Positions 47,289 through 58,883 of a stretch of 64,000 nucleotides of DNA are shown here, in pieces. The position numbers were made by a program, and so were the translations under genes. Origin of the DNA: Earliella scabrosa (lineage: Eukaryota > Basidiomycota > Agaricomycetes > Polyporales > Polyporaceae); the NCBI GenBank assembly GCA_022605405.1, contig JABYQQ010000004.1, positions 1,054,001 through 1,118,000 of the forward strand, in the 5' to 3' direction. Within the stretch, counting starts at the first letter, position 1, and each line of letters starts with the position of its first letter. The notes beneath the pieces were generated by a model. The model saw only the letters and a program-made list of their open reading frames with translations. It did no database searches and was not told the origin of the DNA.

Positions 47289-49226
47289 ATGTTCCAGGAT
47301 CTAGGGGAATACGTGCGTTTTATCATCATGCTTCCCTCGGCCGACATCCCTACAGACCCTAACCGGACGCACAGACGCTATGCTCGGAGTTCGAGGTGAT
47401 CGAGCCCACAAAGGACATCGAGTTCGAGTACCCACAGTTCAGCGACATCTCCGACGCCCCGATCCTTCTCCACGTCCACGACGCCTTCCAGCCGCTCTCG
47501 TCGGTCAGCTCGCCCTGCGCTTCGTCCCCCTGCTCCTCGTCTCCGTACTCCTTCCTCTCCGCTCCGTCCTCGCACACGTCCTCCCTTCCGCGGACCCACC
47601 CCCGCAGCCCTCGCACGCGGACCCTCTTCCCGACCGACTTCCGGCCCGTACGCACACTCGGCAAAGGGGGACACGGCAAGGTGTACCTCGTGCAGGACGT
47701 CGTGTCCGAGCGGTACCTCGCGATGAAGGTGATCGAGAAGAACGGGCTCCGGATGCGCGAGTACCCGACCGTCTTCGAGGAGCAGGCGGTCTCGCACGCG
47801 CTCGTGGCGAACGGCGACGAGGCCCGATTAGGCTCGGGCGGGAGCCCGTGGCTCGCTCCCCTCCTGGGAAGCTTCGAGGACAGCGACAACTTCTACTTCC
47901 TGACGGTGCGTCGGCGCGCGAGTTCGTGAGAGAGCGGCGAGGATGCTGATCAGGAGCCCAGGAGTATTATCCGGGCGGAGACCTGATGAAGGTCATCAAG
48001 CGACAAGGCGTCGTCCCTGTGCATCGAGCACGGCGATGGTGCGCGGAGCTGGTAGGTCCCCCACCTGGCTCCGACCACAATGAGGGTTACGCGCTTACGG
48101 CGATGGCAGCTCGTCGCCCTTGAGCACCTCCACGACCAGCGCATCATCCACCGGGACGTCAAGCCTGAGAACATCTTGATCGACGAGAACGACCACATCG
48201 CGCTGACGGACTTTGGCATTGCGCGTGCGTTCGGGACCCCGGACACGGAACGGCCATGGCGGCACCTGAACCCGTGGAACACTTCGCAGCTCCCGCAGTG
48301 CGACGACGACGACGCCAGCTTCCCGACGGATGCGGACGAAACGTGCTCCTTGGTCGGCACCCCTGGGTACACGGCTCCAGAGGTTTACTCCGGGAGGTAC
48401 ACTTACGGGGCGGACGTGTGGGGAGCCGGAGTCGTCCTGCACACCATGTTGACCGGAAGAGTGAGCGTCGCATGAACATTGGCGGGACCGTGATTCTGAT
48501 GGGATGTGATGCATTGCAGCTACCCTTCGGGCTCAACCCACACGAACAGCGACTGGAGGAGCTGATCATGCGCACGGACACCTTACCGGCCGATTACGAC
48601 CTGCACGGCAATGTGGACAGGGAGGCGCGAGATGTGTTGATACAGGTAGGCGTCTGCGTGATGTCCACACCGAGGATGGATCCTGACGTCGCTGTTCACC
48701 CCCGCCAGATGTTGGAGAAAGACCCTGCGAGGAGACCGTCGATAGGCGAACTGAAACAGCATCGATGGTTCCGTGGCGTGTGAGTGTTAACCGTGAGTCG
48801 AGTCCACGTGGAGGCTAACCCATCGCCTACAGGAACTGGGACACCATCCAGCGGAGAAAGCCGCATGAGGTTTCCTTGCCTGTACGCGATGTAATGGAGG
48901 CAGAGGAGGTGTGTTGCGCCATCGTCGTTTGTCCGACACAAGGCTGACCTGATCTCTCTCACCAGGACGTCCATATCCCATACGGGAGGCCGTATAACGT
49001 GTTTGACAAGTCGCCGCACGAATGGTTCGAGTGGACTTCACCAATCCTGGGCGGAGTAGAAGATTCTTTCGACACAACGAACGAATGGTCCATGGCGTCC
49101 ACCTGCTATACGGATTTCACGTATGATGACAGCTTGGAACCGGTGTCGTCGGGGAAGCGTTCCAAACGACCAAACGTGGTGCAGAAGATGAAGGGATGGT
49201 GGAAGAGGAGGATGTCGCTTTCGTAG
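47289..49226 (+). CDS. Ser/Thr protein kinase, AGC-like
   Basis: The first exon is 47289-47312 (MFQDLGEY), spliced across 62 bp to CSEFEVIEP-type sequence. About seven introns interrupt the gene. Before the kinase domain is a Ser/Pro-rich region. Kinase motifs in order are LGKGGHGKVYLV, LAMKVIEK (ATP lysine), HLHDQRIIHRDVKPENILID, ALTDFGIARAF, then GTPGYTAPEVYSGRYTYGAD. An acidic insert (QCDDDDASFPTDADE) lies between DFG and APE, where the activation segment would be. A C-terminal extension (HIPYGRPYNVFDKSPHEW) resembles an AGC tail but without a clear hydrophobic motif. Catalytic residues are complete. The exact subfamily was not identified. Confidence 0.85.
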
Positions 49227-49362
49227 GGTCTGCGCGTGTCATATGGGCATACTGTTGTAGGTTCTTCTGCGTTTCGTGGATAGATATGATGTGCCATATC
49301 AGGGATCGCAATGACGGATCTGAGGGCATAAGACCTACCGACCTCACTGCATCAGACATGGA

Positions 49363-50187
49363 CTAGCACTCTCGCCACCGAAAGACCATCCAGATGATCC
49401 AGCGTCTCCTCTCCTGCTCATCCTCGCCCTCAGCGCGGTCGACACTCCACGGTCGTTCATCAGACGCGCTGACACGCCTCTCCTTGATATCCTCAGCAAC
49501 GAAGCCCGCGTCCAGAACCAATTTCAGGAAGGACTGTATGACGTATCTGCCGGTATGCAAGCCCGCAACAAGCTGCACGCGAGCATGAGGCGACCGTTTG
49601 AGCGTGAGCCGAAGCGTCTGGATGAAGATGTGGTGGGTGTCGGAATTCCAGAGAGTGTCTGCGGCAAGGACAACATCGAAACCAGGGGTGGGGTCTTCAT
49701 GCGCATTTTGGGACAGCAGGAGGGGAGACGGATCGGAGCCCCATGCGTACGGTACGATACGACAGCGATCGCTCACATCGTTCCTCCTCGCGTTCTCAGC
49801 TAAAGTCTGTATGAGACTCTCGTCCGGGTAGTCACTACAGGTCACCAGCACGTCCGGGTATAATTTTGAGAGGAGGATGCTAGGTAAGCCTGCGCCTGCG
49901 CCCAACTCAAGGATCCTGAGCGGTCGGCCTTCCTGCCTCACATAGTCGAAGTACCCGTCTAAATGGAGGTCGCGGATATGGTCTGCGACGTACAGAGCGG
50001 ACGACCAGATTGATGTAGCGTGAAGAGCCCAGTTTGCAGCTTGTGTGTCTGGGGTTACGAGGGAGATCGAAGGAGACACACCATCTGCGTGGTATGTGAA
50101 CACTGAGCCTGCTGAAGAGTGTGAGACTGGGACATGATCGTATAGGCTTTCGAGGGAATCCGCCAGGAGATCTTCAGGGTCAGCCAT
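49363..50187 (-). CDS. EFM7: Protein N-terminal and lysine methyltransferase EFM7-like
   Basis: A single exon of 274 residues starts at MADPEDLLADSLESLY (50187); the frame stays open upstream but that ATG fits the family start. The SAM-binding motif I is ILELGAGAGLPSILLSK, followed by CSDYPD and the motif FDVVLAADTLWNSDTH. The conserved WALHATSIWSSALYVAD lies before it. The family (formerly nicotinamide N-methyltransferase-like) methylates the N-terminal region of eEF1A. Target assignment here rests on family resemblance only. Confidence 0.85.
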   Translation of the reverse strand: MADPEDLLADSLESLYDHVPVSHSSAGSVFTYHADGVSPSISLVTPDTQAANWALHATSIWSSALYVADHIRDLHLDGYFDYVRQEGRPLRILELGAGAGLPSILLSKLYPDVLVTCSDYPDESLIQTLAENARRNDVSDRCRIVPYAWGSDPSPLLLSQNAHEDPTPGFDVVLAADTLWNSDTHHIFIQTLRLTLKRSPHARVQLVAGLHTGRYVIQSFLKLVLDAGFVAEDIKERRVSASDERPWSVDRAEGEDEQERRRWIIWMVFRWREC

Positions 50188-51035
50188 GAGGAGACGGCTC
50201 AGCAGCCAACAAGAGCGGATATGAAGGAATGAAAAGAGGCGTGAAAACCGAGATGAACGACTCAGTCTCAGACAGGATAAACGCCATCTGAGGACGAGCG
50301 ACATTGTTTTGTTTGTGTAAGATTTTGACCATCACGCAAGTTTAGCCGTATTTGGTGCAAGGCACCAAAAATGGAGCTATCACTTTCCACATCACGATAA
50401 TCCAGGGTGAGACGAGGTCACTCACAGCTCACATCTTCCCCCGAGACTTCATGTCCGACGTCGTGTCCTCTCCCAACAGGTGAGCAGCTCTCTCGCATGC
50501 CCACGTCCCCCGACCCAACGGGTTGCATAGAGGTCCCCCTAACAAGGTCACATACGCCGGCCGTGCCAAGGTTCGTTTCTCAACCGAAAGACTCTTGGAT
50601 AGGCGTTGATGAGGGTGTGCGCGTAGAGGAGAAGGTCAAACGTCGACAGGTCGTATAAAGACTCAGGGTATGTCTCTCGCGTCCTGGACGCGCCTGCCGC
50701 TCTCATGCGTCCCACTTGCAGCGGAGAGTCGGACGGAGAATCAGGGGAAGACGAGCCTCCTCAGAGCAGTGTCGTGAAAAAGGTGCGTGCAGTCTGCACG
50801 ATATCGCCGGTTGAGGAGGACGTGGGATGGCGCAGCAAAAGACGCGGCGAGCAACGGGCTAAAGTGCAAACTCCGTCGGCGGCGAGTGAGCGGCCCGATC
50901 TATGACGGATACCATTCTCAGAGTCAGAAGCCCCGAGGCTCCTCTCACGCTGGTTTTTGATCCCTCCCTCCACGTCGCTCACTCCCCGCACCTCATCTCC
51001 TACGCGCCAGACTAGAGCTCTGACGACCTCCTCAG
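50188..51035. other. Intergenic region with possible small gene or exons at 50451-50905
   Basis: An ATG at 50451 (MSDVVSSPN) is followed by a donor GTGAGC. Further on, an exon-like piece (CSGESDGESGEDEPPQ, about 50,719-50,782) ends in a GTGCGT donor. These could be 5' exons of the first zinc-finger gene, or a separate small or decayed gene. I cannot decide. Confidence 0.3.
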
Positions 51036-52539
51036 ATGGCCACCCGTACCCCGAAGAAAGTCGACGTCCAGTGAGTACCTCTACATCACTCGCGAACCCC
51101 CGCCCTCAAATGCGCATCAGTCTCCCTGGACCTTCCCCTAAACGCGGTCAGAACGAGACGCCAGCTCAATCAGCCTCTGTGAAGAAGCCTGTGAGCACCA
51201 GGGGAAAGAGGGCAACCCACTCTCGCGCCGGATCTGTCGCGTCTCTTGCGCGCGAAGATACCCTCGACGCGAGCGAGATCTCTCCCACCAAGCCGTCGTC
51301 GAGTGCCAAGCCTCGCTCGCAGATTCAGTGCGTGTTTTTGTTGCTCATACTCAGTCAACCACACACGAACCGCTCGTGACATACGCAGACGGACCGAGAC
51401 TGAGGATGCCACTGACGACGCGTCCGCTGCGGGAGAGAAACAGGGTCGTTATGCCTCACGCAAGAACGAGGCTGAGCGGCGCCAGTTTCTCGAGGAGGAC
51501 CCGAACTCGGGTGATGTGGAGCCTCATCGCGCGTTCTGCAAGGCGTGCAACGAGTGGATCGACCTGAACCCGTCGCGCAAGTTCATCATGAAGAACTGGG
51601 TGGAGCACCGCAGGCATTGCAAAGGCGGCAGCGAACGCTCGGAGAGGTGTGCCTTCACGTTTGGTGTCGTTTGTTCCCGCTCTGAGGGAGGGATCATAGT
51701 CCGACGAAGGAGAAGGCAGTCGTCGAGGAGCCGGAGGAGGAAGTCCCCGCGGACGCGGCTGGCGGAAATCCCGGTGACATCTTCTCCACCGCTACCAAGC
51801 GCATCAAGAAGGAGGATGACCGCCGGGCTATCATTGAGAACGACCCTCTCTCGGGTGAAGTCAAACCCGACATTGCCTATTGCAAGGGCTGTCAGAGCTG
51901 GGTTCGTCTCTCGACCCAAACGCGGTACTCGCTTCACCCCTGGCGTCTGCATGTGCAAAAGTGCACCGGCGAAGTGTACGCATCTTCCTCTTTGAGTCGT
52001 GTGTAATCGTTAACAATGAGGTCGTAGGCCTGGCACCCGTGTCGCGACGGCGCAGAGGAAGATGCAGCTAGTAAACGATCCTCAGGTCAAATCGTACACC
52101 CCTCAGAGCGTCGAGTGCAAGCTGTGTGACGTACAGGTAGACCTTCAAGGCAAGGTTGATTATGACCTGGCGAAGTGGGAGGAGCACAAGACTACTTGGT
52201 AAGTCCAGATGAAGACGTACTCAGAATGACAAACTGACGTTCCCAATTAGTGTGCCGAAATCGCCCGCCAAGGTGCCCGTTCCCGGAGGCTCAAATGGTC
52301 TTCGACCCACGCCCTCAGTCGCTGACACCGAGGACACGGTTGTGGGTACTGAAGCAGCGACGCCGAGGAAGAACACGAAGCGCGCTCGGGAAGATGACGA
52401 GGTCGTCCCAGAGCGCGCCGTACGTCAACGCGGCGCGTCTTATGAGCCTCCAGCTGGTGACTCTCCAGGCTTTTTGGACTGGATCACTGCTCCCATCAAG
52501 AACTTCATTCGCGGTTTCCGTGAGGGGTTGTCTGGCTGA
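51036..52539 (+). CDS. Triple C2HC-finger protein (tandem cluster gene A)
   Basis: The start MATRTPKKVDV is at 51036, with about five introns. After a basic, Ser-rich head come three fingers of identical spacing C-x2-C-x19-H-x3-C. Finger 1 is CKAC to WVEHRRHC, finger 2 CKGC to WRLHVQKC, finger 3 CKLC to WEEHKTTC. A Trp always stands three residues before the His. Each finger is preceded by an acidic NDP or EDP turn and a helical stretch. The tail is Lys/Arg-rich (RKNTKRAREDDE) and ends with a hydrophobic FLDWITAPIKNFIRGF helix. The spacing is compatible with a BED-like zinc finger (CxxC-n-H-x3-C), suggesting DNA or protein binding. Function unknown. Confidence 0.75.
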
Positions 52540-53315
52540 GCTGCCCTCGATAGAACGGTCTGCTCGGCTCGCACTTAATCTTTATCCCGCCCTGTCGTCT
52601 CCTATGTATCGTGTTCTCCGGATACCTGTACACCACTCTCGTTATTTCCCCTTCCTCACTTCGCGACACCGGTAAATCTACTGCCCTTTGCTTACTTCGT
52701 GTACCAGTCCGCCTCGAATTCAACTTCACTATATACACCGCAGTCGTCGTGTTTCCCCGGTCCGCAATGTCGTATTAGGTCTGTACTCCCCCGTCCGTGG
52801 CTGAAGTGACAATATGATCACAGATACCCCTGTAACCGGAGGCCTCCGTGCCTCCCCGGTGCTTCAACCCCACGAGTCGACCGCAGTTCATCGTGAACGC
52901 GTAATGAACGCGTGAGCGTGCAGCGCGTCTTGGGCGCGTCCACGACGCGTCCAGCACGGGACTTGCCGGCCTCAGCCTTCCCTCCGGCGGGCCACTCCCA
53001 CTCTTTGTCTACAACCACCTCCTCCCCCTACCTGAACGCGCGTTTCGCGTCCTATCTCCACCCACTCCTCTTGTTCAGCTCAGTGGCACCCAGGAACTAG
53101 CTCTTGACGCGTGTCGCTGTGGCCACTCGCGTTCCAACCGAGACAAAGGAGTGCCATCCATTCAGGTGCGTTTCCAGCCCCGCCGAACGAAGCACGCCCT
53201 GACCAAGCAGCAGGATATAAGAACGCAGCAAAACCTATCAACCCCGTCCACTTCTCTGTGAACAAACCCTCAACCGCGACAACCATCTTACCCTCCTACC
53301 TTCTCATAACCACTC
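52540..53315. other. Intergenic region between finger genes A and B
   Basis: No finger remnant was found. A TATAAGA at 53216-53222 lies about 95 bp before the next ATG. Confidence 0.4.
53216..53222 (+). promoter_or_regulatory. TATA-like element before finger gene B
   Basis: GGATATAAGAAC is found about 95 bp upstream of the ATG at 53316, a suitable core promoter distance. Confidence 0.35.
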
Positions 53316-54320
53316 ATGGATACCCCACCTCAGGCTTTTGACTCGCTCGAGTACGTTTTCCTGCATATATTCTTACAGCGTGCTTCTGAAAACATCCGTC
53401 TAGGAACATCACTATATCTACACACAGCGAAGGATCTGTGAACTCTGTGGGTCGAGTGACACGCTCGTCTAAGAGGCGTGCGCAAGACAATATCGAGGAT
53501 CAACCACGAAAGAACACCAAACGTGCTCGCCCGAGCTCAGCGTGCGTCGTAGCTGAATGTATGCCTCGTGCTGCGCTGATTCAGGTACCTGGGATACAGG
53601 TTGGTTACAGGGAATCTGACTGAGGCTGAACGAGAGAGGCGCGAAGCACTCAGTAGCCAACCTCACGCCGTCGTGCTGGACCTGTTACATGTCCAGTGCA
53701 AGAGATGCGGGGGGCGCATCAAGCTCTCCCAGTCGACCCTATATGACCCGCAGCACTGGTGGCAGCATCGGGAGCGGTGCGACAAGTGGAGCGACGAGTA
53801 TGTGGCCGCTAGACTGGAGAAGCACGCGATGGTTGGTGCTTTTCCGCATGCGTCACCGATGCATGCTGACGGGCTATTGCTGTAGGGATCTACTCGGCTC
53901 TCGACTCCGTCGTTGACACCGGACGACGATTCGGAGCTGACAGAGTTGAGCAGCGCGCATTCGGAGTCGCCCTCTCCCACCCCGGAGAGCCGCCAAGAGA
54001 ACCTCACGCTGGGCCCACTCACTTCGCACATCAAATGCGCGGACTATCTCGCGTCTTCTCACCCTGAGGCGCAGTTGTTCGATCTGAACGCGCCTTTGGA
54101 CGTGGTGCCGACATGGTCGTTCGAGTCGCTCAAGCTTCCCGTATACGTCGACGCATGCCAAGCCGAAGTGGATCGTCAGCGTTGTACCCTGTCTCTCGTC
54201 GACTGGGACGATCCCGACCCCGACTCCGATGACGAAGAAGAAGACGTGGCTATCCAGCCAGGTATCGTACCTGCTTCGGCCTCGTCCCCGCCCGGGTCAT
54301 CAGAGCTACCGTCCAACTAG
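53316..54320 (+). CDS. Single C2HC-finger protein (tandem cluster gene B)
   Basis: The start is MDTPPQAFDSLE, then introns, a basic head (VTRSSKRRAQD, QPRKNTKRARPSS) and the finger CKRC to WWQHRERC with the same C-x2-C-x19-H-x3-C spacing. A helix with ERERREALSS precedes the finger. The C-terminal half is acidic and Ser/Pro-rich (TPDDDSELTELSSAHSESP, then DDPDPDSDDEEEDVA), like an activation or interaction region. The basic head shares KNTKRA with the tail of gene A. One splice choice near 53,550-53,610 is ambiguous. Confidence 0.65.
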
Positions 54321-55014
54321 CGTTGACGGACGCCTCATCCCCTCCCACCTGGTGTATCTGGTTCGACCTTCTAACCCTTCTTTCCTCTTGGTTCTCTCTC
54401 ACACACGTTTCCATCCGCGGCTTCGTAGAGTACAGCCTCCACTTTCCTAATCGCGTTGTGTGCTGCGACATACCGCACCCACGCGCTTGTTGTATCATAG
54501 GCACTCTCACGCCTTTGGGGCGCACCTACCAAACTGCTTACCAGCTTGCCCCGCGAGTGCTTGCGAGCTGACTCCGATCCACTACCGTGCATGAAGCCTC
54601 AAGGCCAGACCAGTTGCGTTGGACCCTTCTTGCCCTTTCGGTCGATCCTCCTCATTCGATGGTGGCGAGGAGACGTTCCCTCCCTCCCTAGTCTCGACGT
54701 TCCGCTAACAGGACCGTACCATTTCCTGCTCATGCTTGAGCTCGATGAGACGTCGACGAGGTCGAGTGCTACCGATGTCCAGTGGCGCGCCACAGTTGAG
54801 TCTGAAGACAATGGTCCGTTTCAGGCAGGCAGGCGTTTACGAACTCATCTCCGACCACTACAACGCCATGGCTTTCCAGCCTTGGATATCTGTCTACAAT
54901 TGGCTGCAATATATAAAAGGGACCTAGGAGATGCGAAGCTTCACTCATTCCCCTTCCTAGCGTCCCAAACCCCCTCATCAACTGCGCTTCGAGTCCCCAT
55001 ACTCTCTTCTCACT
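54321..55014. other. Intergenic region between finger genes B and C
   Basis: It contains the B 3' flank and the C promoter. No additional finger remnant was recognised. Confidence 0.4.
54910..54918 (+). promoter_or_regulatory. TATA box of finger gene C
   Basis: TATATAAAA lies about 100 bp upstream of the ATG at 55015. It is a near-consensus TATA box. Confidence 0.55.
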
Positions 55015-56255
55015 ATGGTTGTCACTCGATCTACCGCGAAGAACTCCCATCTGTGAGACGACTCTTTCCTCTACATCCGGATATAGCTTACCCATCATCT
55101 TCAGCCCTATCTCCATTCTCCATCAACATCGCCGCAAGACATCCTCGACGCTATCATCCACCAGGAAGAAGGGGAAGAATCCACGTCTCACTCACCCCCG
55201 AAATCCCAGAACAGCTAAATGGTACGTTACCTAGAGCGCCGCTTCTGCAAATAGCTCTGATCGTCGTATTAGCCTCACTAGCCCAGACCGGCCGCTACGA
55301 ACGACGGAACAGCTAGAACGGTGGCGGAAGTTCGACAACGACAGCCGCGTTCTCCTCTTCGACCATCTCGTCGTCCGCTGCGCTCGCTGCAAGATGGATG
55401 TGGTGCTGAGCCACAACAGCGATTACGACTGGCGGCATTGGGAGAAGCACTTGGGATGGTGCTTGACAGGAACGTCTGGTAGCAAACCCATCACAGCTAC
55501 CCCAAGGACGATTGAGGTGAAGAAAGCGTTCAAAAAGAAGGTGGAGGCGATGGAGCGGGAACACGAGGAGGCATCCAGAGTACGTCTCACCTCATATTGT
55601 ACATATTTCTTCAATTGAACACTCACCGTGTCGATCCAGGACTCCGAACGTGCAACGTTCGCATCCCGCGATCAACCTGTGCACGAGGGGAGTCAGGATA
55701 TTGACGTCAAACCCCCTACCGAACTCGCTCCTCAGACCCGCCACACTCACAAGCCTTCCAAGGTCAAGAAACGTAGGACGCATAGCGTGAAGAAGTCGAT
55801 CACGAAACGCAAGCGCGAGGTATGTATCAATCACGATGAGTCTCGACCGCACACTGACCGCTTTACATGAGTAGGACGATGACGTCGACATGGACATGGA
55901 CATGGACAGCGTCGCAGATCTCACATTCCTCTATCCTCATGATGGCCCTTCGGCGGAGCCCCGGCCCTCCACTCACCGTATGGCCACGCGATCCAAGCGC
56001 ACCTCACGAAACACGAAAACACGCTTACCATGTACTAACGGTGCTTCTGTTGGTGACGAGCTGTTCGAAGACGCTAAAGAGAATATCGCACCTGGGCCGT
56101 CCACGTCCCACCCCCCATCGAGCCAGCTCACCGCAGATGTGCCGTTGCACTCCCAGCGGGTAGCGATTTGCACTGCGGTACGAGCCATGGGACCCGATAT
56201 GAATGATCGCCTCGCCGTTCTCGCCACGGCAGCATGCTGCATGATGAAAGCATAG
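55015..56255 (+). CDS. Single C2HC-finger protein (tandem cluster gene C)
   Basis: The start is MVVTRSTAKNSHL, followed by introns and a short basic exon (STRKKGKNPRL). The finger is CARC to WEKHLGWC with spacing x19 and H-x3-C, preceded by EQLERWRKFDNDSRVLLFDH. After it come a charged helix (EVKKAFKKKVEAMEREHEE), a Lys/Arg-rich segment (KVKKRRTHSVKKSITKRKRE, a likely nuclear signal) and an acidic DVDMDMDMDS. The last exon is long and ends MNDRLAVLATAACCMMKA. The same head-helix-finger plan is found in genes B and D. Confidence 0.68.
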
Positions 56256-56937
56256 TCTATTACCCAGCATCTGCTTCTCCCGCACCCGCCTTCCCAACTA
56301 CCTCTGGACCGCTACGGAGGCGTATGCGTTGTGATTCGATGATCCGATGACTTTAGTATTATTGCTTGTCCGACTCTTCATCAATCTCGTCAACTTGGCG
56401 CCGCTCATGTTACTTATCCTAGGCCCATGTTGTACATCCTAATAGCTGTATCGTTATCATCTTATTGCGAATTTTATTTCAGAGCTAGTACCCATCGGAC
56501 ATGCGAACCGCTGATGGAGGTTGCGGACACTCCAACCGCAAGCCTTGTTGATAGTACATGGTTGCAGCGCGCGATTCCGGGGGCTCGGCAACTTCGCCGA
56601 ACTCTCTTCTCCTCCCTCACATCGACTCCAGTGGCGAACAACTGATTTTTGTCTTCTCGCTGCTAGGAGGTCCTAGCACGTCACTCCAAGGGCCATGCTC
56701 CTTGTTACTCGAGAAGACCTGCGAAGAGTCCGTCGTGAAGCGCGCCACTGTTGCCCATCTGGACAATAGACCGCTTCGGGCATGTATTATGGAGGTCACC
56801 ACAACGCTTTGAGCCCTCCAAGTTTGGGCCATTTGTTCAGACGGCATATAGTATGCCATGGCGACCTGTCGATCTACCTCACCTCATCGACTCACTTCAC
56901 CTCACGCACTCGCAAGCCTTTCAGATACTTCGCGATC
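56256..56937. other. Intergenic region between finger genes C and D
   Basis: No supported gene was seen. The right end is rich in CTCACTTCACCTCACGCACT-type pyrimidine sequence before the ATG of gene D. Confidence 0.4.
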
Positions 56938-58185
56938 ATGCCCCCTGTAACCCGACGTTCTGCCAAGCCTGTGTATATGTGAGAGTCATCAGATTATCGC
57001 TCCTATCAGATCTCTGAACGCCATTTGGATCAAGACCCTCCAAATCCCCTCCGAAGTGCACGAAACGCCGCAAACGCGCAGCGGAGGATGACTCGGAATC
57101 GGACCATCCTCGTCGCCGCAACAAGAAAGTGCGCTGTCAGCCTCCTCCTGCGGAGGGGGAAAGGTCAGTTACGATGAATCTTCGGGTATTCAGGACCCTG
57201 ATCTCACTCTACTCAAAGCCACGTACCCTCACCAACCCTCAGTCAGGAACAACTGAAACGATGGAGAAGACTCAATGACGATCCTCTTGTTAGGAGAGTT
57301 GTGAATGAGCTCCACGTCGAGTGCAAAACCTGTGACCAGACGATCAAGCTGTCCGAGAACAGCCTCTATGACTGGTACAAGTGGGGTCGACATCGGAGGA
57401 AATGCCTCCAGAATCGATCACTCACCGCTCTCAATGCACGAAGAAAGGGGATTCGCCGAGCGCGAGCCGCAGAACCCCCTCAAAGAGACAATGTCGAAGT
57501 ATGGCATACGCATCATGTTCTTCCAGCACTATCTTACCTGTTTAAGCAGACTTCCAAGCCCTCGTCGTCCGCATCGCTACCGTATCCCCCAGAGGATACG
57601 GCACAGTATGTGGATCATGGGGGAGATAGGAGTGTTGTAGCGGTTGAGTCCTCGCGGTCTCAATCTGAGCCAGTCACTCCGAAGACCGCTCAAGATGACT
57701 GCGAGATCACAGTCATGGCGCCGCAGGGATATGCATCTGATATGCCTACGGACGCCACCGTGGTGCTCATGCATACCCCACCGAGCCCCAGACTCCAGCA
57801 CAACCCTCACACCGGTGACACGAGCCCGCACAGGTCTCACTCTGTTACTGGAGCGGAAGTTCCTCTCTCGCTGTTACCCGCCGTCGACGCCCCCACGGTG
57901 TACCCTGACTCTGACGAGTCATCTCTATGGAACTGGAATGCCCTGCGAAGTCCGGAGGCAACCTGCAGGTCGCTTACTCCTTGCCCCAGACTAGTTCCAT
58001 GTGCATGGCCGTTACAGGGTGGCGAAGAAGACGATGAGGTTGCGGACGGCCATGCAGATCAGGAGGAGTACACCCTATTACTGACTACAGACGCGGTCTC
58101 TAATCCTTATTCGCTGTTGTCACCTCAAGAAAGAGACGCAGTCGATGCCCTTGTGTACTCTCGTCAAATATCTCCAATGCGATGA
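56938..58185 (+). CDS. Single C2HC-finger protein (tandem cluster gene D)
   Basis: The start MPPVTRRSAKPVY is spliced over about 55 bp to a basic, acidic-patch exon (KRRKRAAEDDSESDHPRRRN). A second intron leads to QEQLKRWRRLNDDPLVRRVV and the finger CKTC to WGRHRRKC, again C-x2-C-x19-H-x3-C. The rest of the last exon is long, Ser/Pro-rich and acidic, with SLLSPQERDAVDALVYSRQI at the end. The VTRRS head resembles VTRST in gene C and VTRSSK in gene B. The basic stretch is a good nuclear signal candidate. Confidence 0.68.
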
Positions 58186-58883
58186 ATCACGGACGCTAAG
58201 TGTGCCTATCACCATGAGGTGCTATTGATTGAGTTATAGTGAGCGCATCAAGTGGTTGTATCATGCGTTTCACCGATCCTTCTTGTGCGGTCGTCAATGT
58301 GGCTGGAACCCGTACGTTGTTCAAGAGACTTATTCATGGGAGGTATGACGGGCTTTGTTAATGGTGCGAGCTTACACGCCAGGGTGTCCGAGACGTCGTC
58401 CAGCTCAAAACGCAGAATGTGAGTGTGTTGATTTGCTAATCTGGCAGCAAGATACCGGTTGCTAGCTTCTGTCTGGCGTTACCCATTTCCCTGGAGATAT
58501 CAAGATTTCCGGCAAGTACCACACGGCGTATGACACTGGCGGTGCTTTAGACCCGCACGAGGACATTGCTCATCTCAACTCCAGACGTGAACGCAGGTGA
58601 GGGGAGTCATTATGACAAACAATGTAGTGCTGAGTTTTACCCGGATCGTTCTAACATGTATTTTCCAGAGTCATATCAGTCCCTCTGCGACTACTATGTG
58701 CCTGCGACTCGCAACGTGAAGCGGAGATGAACCCTCAACAGATAGAAGCGAAGCTCAACGCCTATGGCCTATTTAGCTTCACGGGTCTCTCCTATCACCC
58801 CCTGCGCTGCTTGCTCTCTGGGACGTCGCGACACAGCTAGTCATTTCTCCTCTATCTCGCATCCCTCCCCCTTTACTCTCACA
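58186..58883. other. Intergenic region with possible decayed small gene
   Basis: Short exon-like pieces are seen, such as THFPGDIKISGKYHTAYDTG (about 58,478-58,540) and EMNPQQIEAKLNAYGLFSF (about 58,728-58,785), with weak splice signals. I could not assemble a consistent protein, and I do not recognise these segments. Confidence 0.3.
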
